DNA from: Planctomycetaceae bacterium
GTDB lineage: Bacteria; Planctomycetota; Planctomycetia; Pirellulales; Thermoguttaceae
Length of the DNA stretch: 22,613 bases
Reading direction: 5' to 3'
Assembly (NCBI GenBank): GCA_004556055.1
Contig: SFIW01000046.1
Span: forward strand, 1 to 22,613
Every line of letters starts with the position of its first letter. The stretch's first letter is position 1. Shown in pieces: positions 7,751-15,696 of this stretch. The notes under the pieces are model-generated. The model searched no databases. It saw nothing but the letters and a program-made list of their open reading frames with translations, and had not been told where the DNA came from. Position numbers and translations under genes: made by a program.

Positions 7751-10700
7751 TTATAATTCGCCCCAATTGGCTCCGATTTCCGCGTCGATTTGAAGGGGCG
7801 CGTTAAGCGGATTATTGAGCTTCATTTCTTCGACGACGATTTTCGCGAGTTCGTCGGCGTCTTCGCGTCGCGTCTCAAAGAGTAATTCGTCATGGATTTG
7901 GAGAAGAAGTCGAGCGCGTTCTTGTCCTCGCGGCGTCGACGTTTCTTCGCGTTGATCTTGGCGACTTGCCGCCGCTTCTAGAGGTAGATATTCCGCCGGG
8001 TTGAAGAGGGGCGTCGTAGAGGACGTCGCGTCGGAGACGTTAGCTAGCGGCGTCGGCGTATGATCGTCCGGCGCCCAGTGGGAGACGATCCATCCTTCGC
8101 GTCTTAAACGTCTCCACACGGAGAGCATCGCTAATTTCATCACGTCGGCGGCGGAACCTTGAACGACGGCGTTGATAGCCGCGCGTTCGGGAAAATTCAG
8201 CGTTTTTCTTCCGCGCGCGCCGCGGACTCCTTCAAGCGCTCGACGGCGCCCCAGAAGCGTCTCCACGTAACCGCGCTTTGCGCAGTCTTCCAAAACACGG
8301 TCGAAGAAGACGAGAACGCTCGGATACGTTTCGAAAAACTTGTCGATATAGTCCGCCGCCGCTTCGCGCGACACGCCGATCGACTTGGAGAGACCGAAGG
8401 GCGTCTGTCCGTAGACGAGCCCGAAATTAACCGCTTTCGCTTTCCGGCGCATATCTGCGTCAACGTCCTCTTCCGCGACTCCGAAGATTTGCGCGGCGAC
8501 GCTCGCGTGAACGTCTCTATTCTCCTGGAAAGCGCGCAAGAGCGCCGCGTCGTTGGAAAAATGCGCCAAGATACGGAGTTCTATTTGGCTGTAGTCGCAC
8601 GATAAGAGCGCGTCAAATCCTTGGGTCGCGTCGGGAATGAAGCCGGAGCGAATTTCTTTTCCGATTTGCGAACGCGCGGGGATATTTTGAAGGTTAGGGT
8701 CGCTCGAACTGAGACGCCCCGTCGCCGTTGACGCCTGGTTAAAAGTCGCGCTTACGCGATTCGTTCCCGGCGTCGTTTGTCGGGGAAGGGGCTCCAAATA
8801 GGTTCCGCATAATTTCACGAGTTTGCGAAGCTCGACGATCTTTTCAGGAACTTCGTGAACGAGGGATAATTCCTCGAGAACTTCCGCGTCGACGCTTGGG
8901 CCCGTCTTGGTCTTTTTTATCACGGGCAGTTTGAGATCGTCAAAGAGGAGACGTTGAAGTTGTTTGGGGGAGTTGAGGTTGATCTCCTGCGCAAAATGGG
9001 GATCGGGATCCGCTTGACGGACGATTTCTCGAATTTCCGTTTCAAGGACTTCTTGCCGTTCTTTTGAGACTTTCGCCGTTTGGCGGAAGACCTCCGGATC
9101 GATTGCGACGCCGTTGTATTCCATCTCGACGAGAGCTTCGACAAGGGGTGTTTCGAGATCGAGGGCGAGCTTTTCAAGCGCGGGCGTTTCAAGGAGTCTG
9201 TCGCGCAAAATCGGCGCGGCGTTGAGGGACGCGAGGACTTTGTCGGCGGCGTACATGGCGACGGTTTCGGGCGCGACGGCGTCGAGCGTCACGCGTTTTC
9301 TTCCTGCGCCGAGCGCGTCGCGAAGATCGTACAAACGCGCGTCGAGATAGGTCGACGCGAGATCGTCGAGCGTGCGCCGCGTTTCTCCCGCGAGCGCGAG
9401 ATAGTCGGCGAGCGCCGCGTCAAAAGCGATTCCGCGCAGTTTAATTCCGCTTGTTAGGAGCGCGAGCGCGTCGTATTTCAGTTCGAATCCCAGTTTGAGA
9501 ATTTGGGCGTTTTCAAAGATAGGCCGAAGCTTTTCGAGCGCGGCGTTGAAATCGACCGTCGCGTAGCCTAACGGCGCGCGCAACGGAAGATAAAACGCTT
9601 TTTCGGGCGCCGCCGCAAGCGCGAGTCCGGCGAGTGTCGCCGTGCGCGCGCGAACGCGCCCTAGGTCGGGTTCTTCTAACGTGATGGCGGCGAGGCTTAG
9701 TAGGGGAACGGAGGCGAGAGCGTTGACAAGGGCGTCGAGTTTTTCCTCCGTGTCGACGACTTCTCCGCGCCAAGAGTCGCGCGGCGCCGGAGTCGGGAGG
9801 GGGAGGTCTTTAAGTCTGGAATATTGCGTTTGAATTAACGCGGAATCGCGTTTATTCTCTGGAAGCGTCTCTTCTTTTTGTATAGCGGAGGGCGCGAAAC
9901 TTTGAGCGCCGTAAAGGGAGCGGCGCAAGCGTTCCGCGAGGGGCGTCGACACGTCGAAGGATTCGTCTTGACGCGCGGCGTGGGCGCGAGTCGGTTCCGC
10001 GACGCTCATGCGCTCGTTGCGCATATTTTCGATTCGGTCGAACCATTCTGAAGGTTCGGCTTGCGCGCGTCCGAAGCGTTCGACGAGTTCATTGATTCGT
10101 TTTTCGAGACTTTTGAAGTTCCAATACTGGAAGAGTCGCACGAGTCTTTCCGGGTCGATTCCGTCGAGCTTTCCGGCGTTCCAATCAATTTCGATAGGAA
10201 TGTCGCGCCGCAATTTAACGAGTTCTCGACTCAATAACGCGCTCTCCTTGTTTGCGGCGATATTTTCATATTTCTTCCCTTTGAGGGTTCCCGCAGCTTC
10301 CAGCACGGCGTCGAGGTTGCCAAACTGCTTCAGGAGTTCCCCCGCGCTTTTGGGTCCGATTCCCGGCACGCCGGGAACGTTGTCGACGGAATCGCCGACG
10401 AGCGCTTGAAAATCGACGACTTGACTCGGTGCGACTCCCCAATCTTTCTTGAGATCTTCTGGGGTATAGTACGCGTTTTTTCGAATAAGATAGATAGAGG
10501 TGGCGTCGTCGAGGAGTTGTCGCGCGTCTTTATCGGAGGTGACGATGATCGTCTTGCCGCCGAGTTCTTTGACGCGTTGAGAAAGAGTCGCCATAACGTC
10601 GTCCGCTTCGTAGCCGACAAGACCGAGCGCGGGGACGGCGACGCCCTTGAGAAATTCACGGGAAAAGTCGAATTGAAGAAGGAGATCGTCCGGGGTCGCG

Positions 10701-10957
10701 GAGCGATTCGCCTTGTATTCCTGGAAAATATCGCTGCGAAACGTTTTGGCGCGCATATCGTAGGCGCAGAAAAGGTAATCGATTGGAAGCGACGTCATCA
10801 TGGATAAGACGTCGCGCGCAAAGCCGAAGGTTGCCCCCGTCGGTTCGCCGCGCGTGTTCGTCATTTCCATCTTTTTGGCGTAAAAGACTTGATAGAGTAG
10901 TCCGTACGCGTCGACGACGCAAACGGTTTTGCCTTCCAACGAATTCATTCCGACCAT
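7751..10957 (-). CDS. polA: DNA polymerase I
   Basis: A 1068-residue DNA polymerase I, which fills gaps and removes RNA primers in replication and repair; the E. coli enzyme has 928 residues. The N-terminal 5'-3' nuclease domain (about 8-290) contains VVDAYGLLYQVFYA and a helix-hairpin-helix region (PGVPGIGPKSAGELL). A long variable linker (about 290-400) leads to a 3'-5' exonuclease-like domain (about 400-600). There, comparison with Klenow puts Ile425, Leu427 and Lys573 where catalytic Asp355, Glu357 and Asp501 are expected; only Asp496 (Asp424) is kept. Polymerase motifs are intact: motif A DYSQIELR with Asp788, motif B Lys841 to Tyr849, motif C QIHDE with Asp1023. An extra segment of about 58 residues lies between motifs B and C. 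ATG at 10957 follows GAGGA with good spacing. A promoter is at 11002-11029. Confidence 0.97.
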   Translation of the reverse strand: MVGMNSLEGKTVCVVDAYGLLYQVFYAKKMEMTNTRGEPTGATFGFARDVLSMMTSLPIDYLFCAYDMRAKTFRSDIFQEYKANRSATPDDLLLQFDFSREFLKGVAVPALGLVGYEADDVMATLSQRVKELGGKTIIVTSDKDARQLLDDATSIYLIRKNAYYTPEDLKKDWGVAPSQVVDFQALVGDSVDNVPGVPGIGPKSAGELLKQFGNLDAVLEAAGTLKGKKYENIAANKESALLSRELVKLRRDIPIEIDWNAGKLDGIDPERLVRLFQYWNFKSLEKRINELVERFGRAQAEPSEWFDRIENMRNERMSVAEPTRAHAARQDESFDVSTPLAERLRRSLYGAQSFAPSAIQKEETLPENKRDSALIQTQYSRLKDLPLPTPAPRDSWRGEVVDTEEKLDALVNALASVPLLSLAAITLEEPDLGRVRARTATLAGLALAAAPEKAFYLPLRAPLGYATVDFNAALEKLRPIFENAQILKLGFELKYDALALLTSGIKLRGIAFDAALADYLALAGETRRTLDDLASTYLDARLYDLRDALGAGRKRVTLDAVAPETVAMYAADKVLASLNAAPILRDRLLETPALEKLALDLETPLVEALVEMEYNGVAIDPEVFRQTAKVSKERQEVLETEIREIVRQADPDPHFAQEINLNSPKQLQRLLFDDLKLPVIKKTKTGPSVDAEVLEELSLVHEVPEKIVELRKLVKLCGTYLEPLPRQTTPGTNRVSATFNQASTATGRLSSSDPNLQNIPARSQIGKEIRSGFIPDATQGFDALLSCDYSQIELRILAHFSNDAALLRAFQENRDVHASVAAQIFGVAEEDVDADMRRKAKAVNFGLVYGQTPFGLSKSIGVSREAAADYIDKFFETYPSVLVFFDRVLEDCAKRGYVETLLGRRRALEGVRGARGRKTLNFPERAAINAVVQGSAADVMKLAMLSVWRRLRREGWIVSHWAPDDHTPTPLANVSDATSSTTPLFNPAEYLPLEAAASRQDQREETSTPRGQERARLLLQIHDELLFETRREDADELAKIVVEEMKLNNPLNAPLQIDAEIGANWGEL

Positions 10958-11001
10958 AATTCTTTCCTCAGGAGAAGCGCGACGACGTTCTTACCACGCG
11001 T

Positions 11002-11029
11002 ATTGTACAGGAATGAACGTTCTTTGCAA
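11002..11029 (-). promoter_or_regulatory. Sigma70-type promoter of polA
   Basis: On the - strand, TTGCAA (11024-11029, 4 of 6) and TACAAT (11002-11007, 5 of 6) are 16 bases apart. The ATG of polA is about 45 bases downstream of the -10. It starts right where the terminator of the preceding acidic-protein gene ends. Confidence 0.55.
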
Positions 11030-11032
11030 ATT

Positions 11033-11071
11033 CCAAGAAAAGAAAAACGTTTCGCCGCAAAGCGAAACGTT
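11033..11071 (-). terminator. Terminator of the acidic-protein gene
   Basis: AACGTTTCGC (11046-11055) and GCGAAACGTT (11062-11071) form a perfect 10-bp stem with a 6-base loop. Read on the - strand, the stem is followed by TTTTTCTTTTCTT. It lies about 45 bases after the stop codon of the acidic-protein gene and before the polA promoter. Confidence 0.85.
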
Positions 11072-11115
11072 GGTTATTGATCCTTAATCGCGACAAGAAG
11101 GCCTATAAGGCGGAA

Positions 11116-11511
11116 TCATTCGTCGTCTCCGTCGTCGTCGCCCCAATCGTCGTCGTCTTCGTCGCTATCGTCTTCGTCTTCGTCCTCGTCATCGCCGCCG
11201 GACCACCAATCGTCGTCGTCTTCGTCATCCTCGTCTTCTTCTTCGTCGTCGTCCCAGTCGTCCTCATCGTCGTCGTCGAGCCATTCGTCGTCGTCGTCTT
11301 CCCACTCTTCGTCTTCTTCTTCGTCGTCCCAGTCGTCTTCATCGTCTTCGTCGTCTTCGTCGTCGTCATCCCAATCGTCGTCGTCTTCTTCGTCGCGATT
11401 AGGCTTGGCGTCTACGACGGTAAGGGTCGCGCAGGTGGCGTTCAAACCGAGGAAACCGTCTGAGAAAAGGTTTTCGTTCTGTGTGTCAGCGGAAAAGATA
11501 TCGTATCTCAC
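11116..11511 (-). CDS. Extremely acidic Asp/Glu/Trp-rich small protein
   Basis: A 131-residue protein in two parts. Residues 1-39 have ordinary composition with a moderately hydrophobic stretch (FLGLNATCATLTVV, 20-33) and end in the last basic residue, Arg39. From 40 to 131, 77 of 92 residues are Asp or Glu, with no Lys or Arg. Eight tryptophans are scattered in it (47, 61, 70, 77, 86, 102, 103, 123), plus a few Ser and Gly. It is likely to be translated: the GTG start at 11511 has a strong AAAGGAG 7 bases upstream, a promoter and long leader lie upstream, and a terminator follows. The acidic part is encoded by imprecise GAC/GAT/GAA/GAG repeats. No signal peptide is seen. I do not recognise a family. 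Possible roles are cation binding, nucleic-acid mimicry or binding a basic partner, all speculative. It lies between smc and polA on the same strand. Confidence 0.75.
   Translation of the reverse strand: MRYDIFSADTQNENLFSDGFLGLNATCATLTVVDAKPNRDEEDDDDWDDDDEDDEDDEDDWDDEEEDEEWEDDDDEWLDDDDEDDWDDDEEEDEDDEDDDDWWSGGDDEDEDEDDSDEDDDDWGDDDGDDE
11117..11395. repeat. Imprecise trinucleotide repeat tract (GTC/TTC/GTC on +)
   Basis: About 280 bases made almost entirely of CGTCGT/CTTCGT words on the + strand (GAC, GAT, GAA and GAG codons on the - strand), broken by CCA (Trp) and a few other triplets. It encodes the acidic tail of the small protein. Such a tract may be prone to length change by slippage. 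It is not a CRISPR array: there is no constant repeat or spacer period. Confidence 0.75.
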
Positions 11512-11874
11512 GATTAAACTCCTTTAAAAATCCAGACGCTGAAAGCTCTGTCTTATGGCGAAAGCGCGTCTGTCACATCCAAAATTCAAGAAGACGCGCC
11601 CTCGATCCAAGGCGAGAGGACGACAGCGGACGTCGTCGCCGTCCTGAGTTCGCGCGTTGGGAAACGTTCCCGACGTTGCGATAAAACGTGACCGCCCAAT
11701 CGACTTGGGCTGGCTGAGGGCGACGTTCAAGCCGTGTGATCTGCAATCCTAAAGGAAATTGGCTCACTTCTGAACTCTGCGCCCGGATATTTCTAGGCGA
11801 AAATATTACAACTTTGAGGCGCGGCGTCAAGAGTTTTTAAGGATTTATCTCCTCTTTTCAATTATTTCTTCTGT
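11512..11874. other. Intergenic region with a structured leader of the acidic-protein gene
   Basis: These 363 bases between the smc stop and the acidic-protein start hold no convincing ORF. On the - strand a promoter (11803-11830) would give a leader of about 285 bases. The leader contains hairpins CGTTGGGAA/TTCCCGACG (11655-11663 with 11667-11675, one G-U pair) and GCCCAA/TTGGGC (11694-11699 with 11705-11710). A larger-loop pair, CAGACGC/GCGTCTG (11533-11539 with 11566-11572), lies just before the ribosome binding site and is followed on the - strand by GATTTTT. No smc terminator was seen. A regulatory leader or small RNA is possible. Confidence 0.45.
11803..11830 (-). promoter_or_regulatory. 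Probable promoter of the acidic-protein gene
   Basis: On the - strand, TTGACG (11825-11830, 5 of 6) is followed after 16 bases by TAATAT (11803-11808, 4 of 6). It lies 45 bases beyond the smc stop codon and about 290 bases before the GTG start of the acidic protein, implying a long leader. Confidence 0.45.
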
Positions 11875-14800
11875 TCAAGCGCCGCTTGATCTTATGCCGT
11901 CGTGCATTTTCAGGGAGGTTGACGGTTTTTGAAGGAGAATTTCTCCATCGTCGCCGACGTCGTCAAAATGCACCGAAAGAATCTTAGAGACGCCGGATTC
12001 TTCCATCGTTACTCCGTAGATCGACTTTGCCGTCGACGTCGTTTTTTTCGAGTGCGTAACGACCAGAAACTGCGTCTTGGGAACGAAGTCAAGGATTGCG
12101 TTGGCGAATCGATGGATGTTCGCTTCGTCGAGCGCCGCGTCGACTTCGTCCAAAATGCATATCGGGCTCGAATGAGCTTGGAAAATCGCCAAAAGGAGCG
12201 CGACGCAGGTCAACGATTTTTCGCCGCCGCTCATGAGCGAAAGACTGCGCAATTCCTTTCCCGGCGGACGCGCGACGATTTCAACGCCTCCTTCCAAGGG
12301 ATTGGACGGGTTTTCGAGGGTTAAATCTGCTTTTCCTCCGCCAAAAAGTTTCTGGAAGATCGTGCCAAAATTGGCGCGAACTGCGTTGAACGTCTCTTCA
12401 AAGAGGCGCTTGCAATCGGAATTCACGCGTTCGATGATCTTCTGAATACCCTTTCGGGCGGCAAGGAGATCCGTGTATTGATTGTAAAGAGTCGTGTAGC
12501 GCGAACGAAGCGTTTCGAGAGATTCGATCGCTTCGAGATTGACGGGGCCGAGTTGCTGCAACTTGGCGCGAAGTTCTTCGATCTCTTTTTTTCGGGCATG
12601 CGCGCGTTTCGCGACGATTGGCACGACGAGTTCGACGTCGGCGTCGATTCCTTTATTGTCGGCGGCGAGGCTCGGCGCCTTTTCGACGTTTGGATCGTCT
12701 TCTAAACGGTATTCCAGCTCTTCGACTTCGAGCCCGTAGTCTTCGCGCAGACGATCCGCGAGGGTTTTGATCTCCTGAGCGTATCGTTCGCGCTGCAGCT
12801 CTTTGGAACGGATCGCTTCGCGTCTCTTATCGAGCGCGGCGCGATTCGTTTCGATTGAACCGGTGGTTTCGGCGAGCGACTTTTCGAGTTGAACTCGTTT
12901 GGCGCGCGTCTTCTGGATCGTCGCCGCTAGAGCTTCTTTTTGTCCGTAAAGAAGCGCTATCTGCGATTCGCTATTCAACACGGAAAGCTCCGCCTGTACG
13001 AGCCTTGCGTCAAGCGCCTGGACGCGTCGACCGTTTTCTTTTTCGAGTCGACTCTGTTCGGCGCGCTCGTCGGATAGACGTTGGATACGGTCGACGAGAA
13101 AAACGATCCGTTCTTCCGCTTTGGCGAGCTCGATTTTGAGGTTCGTCGTCGTTTTCGCGCTTTCCTGGCGTCGCGCGTAGAGTTCGTCGAGTTCTTTCTG
13201 CGTCTGCGCAAGATTTGCGTCTAATTCGCTTTGACGCGAATTGAACGCGTTTTGTTCTTCTTCTAATTTCGCGAGCTGATCGCGCGTTTGCGCAAGACCT
13301 GCGTCGAGCTCCGTCAGTTCCTTGTTTAGCGTGGCGAGGCGCGTCTCTTGCTGAGCGGCGCGTTCCTGCGACGCGGTCTCTTCGAGTCGCAATTTTTCGA
13401 GCGCTTGCGCTGTTTCGCGTTGCGTCGTTCTTTCTTGATCGAGCGCGTTTTCCTGCGTCTCCAAATCAGTTTTGAGCCCGGCGACCGTCGAGTTGAGTTC
13501 CTCAAATTCCTGATTTAAACGCTCCGTCTGACCGTCGAGAGACGCAAGTTCGCTGCGTCTTGAGATCAATCCGGCGCTTCCCTGCGCGGAGCCGACGACA
13601 AGGGTTCCGTCCGCGGAAAGTAAGGAACCGTCTGCGGCGAGGAAATTGGTCGGCTCTTCCGTTTCTCGATAAAGTTGTTTCGCGACTGCGACCGACTCGA
13701 CGATCCACGTGCGATGCAGTAATCTTTGCACAAGACCAAGGAAAAGAGGCTCTGTTTCGACAAATTGGTCGGCGCGCCCCAACGCTCCAGGATGGTTTTC
13801 CAGTTTGGGATTGAGAGGAATAGGCTTGCTCGGATTCGGATCGAGCCAGATGAACCCCACGCGTCCGGCGAAGCGCGAACCTTGGCGTTCGATGTAGCGG
13901 AAGAGCTCGGGCTCAGGGGGAACGACGACGTATTGCGCCGTCTGCCCCAACGCGAGTTCGATGAGCGGAGCCGCTTCAACGTTGACGCGAATTAAATCGG
14001 CGACGAGTCCGTACGCGTTGTGGAATGGGCTCGCGGGGTTTTTCATAGCGCGGAGCGTTTCGAGAACGCCGGGACTGAGTCCTTCGTAACGGCGGAGTAG
14101 GTCGTTTAGAAGCGCCGAACGTTCCTCGAATGCGGCGCGCCGTCGTTCCATTTCGGAAAATTCGATCTGGCGCGCGGAGAGCGCGTTTTTGATCTCGTCG
14201 CGGCGTTCTTTAATAGTCTCCATGCGTTTGAGAGAATCTTCGCGTCGCGCGGAGATTTCGGCGCGCGCGTCGACGATATGTCGACCTTGTCGCGTTGATT
14301 CCTCGCGTTGCTTCTCTATTTCGTCGCGTTGACGCGTCTTTTGATCCGAGAGCGCGGTAAGCGCGCTCAAGCGCGTTTTCAACGTCGCCAATTCCCCGGC
14401 GAAGCGCGTCGACTCCGCCGCGCGCGAGTTGCGTTCCTGCTGGAGTTGAGCGAGGGTTTGAGAGAGCGCGTTGACGCGAGTCGTCAGCTGTTCGGTCGCC
14501 GCGTTTTCCGACTCGTACGTTCGCTTTATTTTTTCCGCTTGATCGCGCGCGTTTGTCAGTTCATGCGTCGCGTCTTCCGTTTCCGCGACGTTCGACGCGC
14601 GTTTGGCGACAAGCGCTCGGTCTTGCGTTGCCCCCGCGTCTGATTCGTGCCGCCATTCCCGGATTTGCGCGGTCTGATACTCGATCTTCGATTCCTCGGC
14701 GGCGATCCTTTCGCGCGCGTTCGACAGCTCCGTTTCCGTCGCGCGAAGAAGACGATCAGACTCAACGATTTGCGTCGACGTCGCGGAGCGCGTTTCTTCC

Positions 14801-15591
14801 AATGAACGGATTGCGTCGGTCGTTTGCGCTTCAAAATTGTCAAAATCGTCCGTCTCGACGCTTGTTTGACGCAGCGCTTCCGTTTTGACACGCCATTCGT
14901 AGAGCGTTACTTCCGTGCGTAGTTTCTGAAGACGAGTCGTCGACTGCCGCCATTCTTCCGCTTTTCCCGCTTGCGCTTTTGTCTTGCGAAGTTGGGTTTC
15001 GAGCTCGTTGACGATATCGGACAAACGTTGCAGATTCTGTTCGACGCGTTCAAGGCGGCGCGTCGCTTCTTGTTTTTTCACGTTGAAACGCGACGTGCCC
15101 GCCGCGTCTTCAAGAACTGCGCGGCGTTGTTCGCTCGTGCTTTGGAGGAGCGCCTCCACCCGTCCTTGTTCAATAATCGCGTATCCTTGCGCGCCAAGTC
15201 CGACGCCGCCGACTATGTCGCGAAAGTCCTTTAGTCGCGCCGATTGACCGTTGATAAGATATTCGGATTCACCGCTGCGATAGACGCGCCGCGTTAAATG
15301 AATGTCGTCAGCGTCGAGAGGAAGAAGACGCTTCGTATTGTCGAAAGAGATGGTGACTTCCGCCGAAGCGAGCGCTTGACGCGACGCAGATCCGTTGAAA
15401 ATAACGTCCGTCATTTCGTCTCCGCGAAGACGTTTGGCGCTCTGTTCGCCCAGCGCCCACTTAATCGCGTCGACGACGTTCGATTTACCCGAGCCGTTGG
15501 GCCCGATGAGCGCGCAGACGCTGCCGTCAAGATCGATCTTCGTGCGATCGGCAAAGCTTTTAAAGCCGCGCAATTCGATTGACGTGAGCAT
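11875..15591 (-). CDS. smc: Chromosome segregation protein SMC
   Basis: A 1238-residue SMC ATPase, the core of the bacterial condensin that compacts and segregates chromosomes together with ScpA and ScpB. The N-terminal head has the canonical start MLTSIELRGFKSFADRT and Walker A GPNGSGKS at 30-37. Two long coiled-coil arms (about 170-500 and 680-1040) flank the hinge (about 505-675, starting near GLSPGVLETL). The C-terminal head carries the ABC signature LMSGGEKSL at 1119-1127 and Walker B CILDEVDAALDE near 1145-1156, with the catalytic Glu at 1149. All ATPase motifs are intact. The length is slightly above the usual 1150-1200 residues, partly from a short polar C-terminal tail. No scpA or scpB is in the window. 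A promoter lies at 15652-15680, so it is probably transcribed apart from the vWA gene 105 bases upstream. The ribosome binding site is weak. Confidence 0.97.
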   Translation of the reverse strand: MLTSIELRGFKSFADRTKIDLDGSVCALIGPNGSGKSNVVDAIKWALGEQSAKRLRGDEMTDVIFNGSASRQALASAEVTISFDNTKRLLPLDADDIHLTRRVYRSGESEYLINGQSARLKDFRDIVGGVGLGAQGYAIIEQGRVEALLQSTSEQRRAVLEDAAGTSRFNVKKQEATRRLERVEQNLQRLSDIVNELETQLRKTKAQAGKAEEWRQSTTRLQKLRTEVTLYEWRVKTEALRQTSVETDDFDNFEAQTTDAIRSLEETRSATSTQIVESDRLLRATETELSNARERIAAEESKIEYQTAQIREWRHESDAGATQDRALVAKRASNVAETEDATHELTNARDQAEKIKRTYESENAATEQLTTRVNALSQTLAQLQQERNSRAAESTRFAGELATLKTRLSALTALSDQKTRQRDEIEKQREESTRQGRHIVDARAEISARREDSLKRMETIKERRDEIKNALSARQIEFSEMERRRAAFEERSALLNDLLRRYEGLSPGVLETLRAMKNPASPFHNAYGLVADLIRVNVEAAPLIELALGQTAQYVVVPPEPELFRYIERQGSRFAGRVGFIWLDPNPSKPIPLNPKLENHPGALGRADQFVETEPLFLGLVQRLLHRTWIVESVAVAKQLYRETEEPTNFLAADGSLLSADGTLVVGSAQGSAGLISRRSELASLDGQTERLNQEFEELNSTVAGLKTDLETQENALDQERTTQRETAQALEKLRLEETASQERAAQQETRLATLNKELTELDAGLAQTRDQLAKLEEEQNAFNSRQSELDANLAQTQKELDELYARRQESAKTTTNLKIELAKAEERIVFLVDRIQRLSDERAEQSRLEKENGRRVQALDARLVQAELSVLNSESQIALLYGQKEALAATIQKTRAKRVQLEKSLAETTGSIETNRAALDKRREAIRSKELQRERYAQEIKTLADRLREDYGLEVEELEYRLEDDPNVEKAPSLAADNKGIDADVELVVPIVAKRAHARKKEIEELRAKLQQLGPVNLEAIESLETLRSRYTTLYNQYTDLLAARKGIQKIIERVNSDCKRLFEETFNAVRANFGTIFQKLFGGGKADLTLENPSNPLEGGVEIVARPPGKELRSLSLMSGGEKSLTCVALLLAIFQAHSSPICILDEVDAALDEANIHRFANAILDFVPKTQFLVVTHSKKTTSTAKSIYGVTMEESGVSKILSVHFDDVGDDGEILLQKPSTSLKMHDGIRSSGA

Positions 15592-15651
15592 GACGAAACG
15601 ATTCCATTTAACGAGACTACTTAAATAACGGGGACACGCGTCCTTTCTGAA

Positions 15652-15680
15652 ACTATAGTTTTTTTCTTAAAAGAGCGCAA
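15652..15680 (-). promoter_or_regulatory. Sigma70-type promoter of smc
   Basis: On the - strand, TTGCGC (15675-15680, 3 of 6) and TATAGT (15652-15657, 5 of 6) are separated by exactly 17 bases; the spacer includes a run of seven A. The -10 lies within a perfect palindrome, AAACTATAGTTT (15650-15661). The smc ATG is about 60 bases downstream. Confidence 0.5.
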
Positions 15681-15696
15681 GACTGACCCGCGCGCG

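Noticed and set aside
9480..9495. GTTCGAATCCC, similar to the T-arm of a tRNA
   Set aside because: It lies inside the conserved exonuclease-like domain of polA, in the region around the retained Asp496, and no acceptor stem, anticodon arm or CCA end can be built around it.
11117..11395. Repetitive tract considered as a CRISPR array
   Set aside because: There is no fixed-length repeat alternating with unique spacers and no cas gene; it is a codon-level Asp/Glu repeat.
11077..11463. Val/Phe-rich open frame on the + strand opposite the acidic protein
   Set aside because: It is the antisense of the GAC/GAA repeat tract; the - strand frame has a strong ribosome binding site, promoter and terminator, and this one has none.
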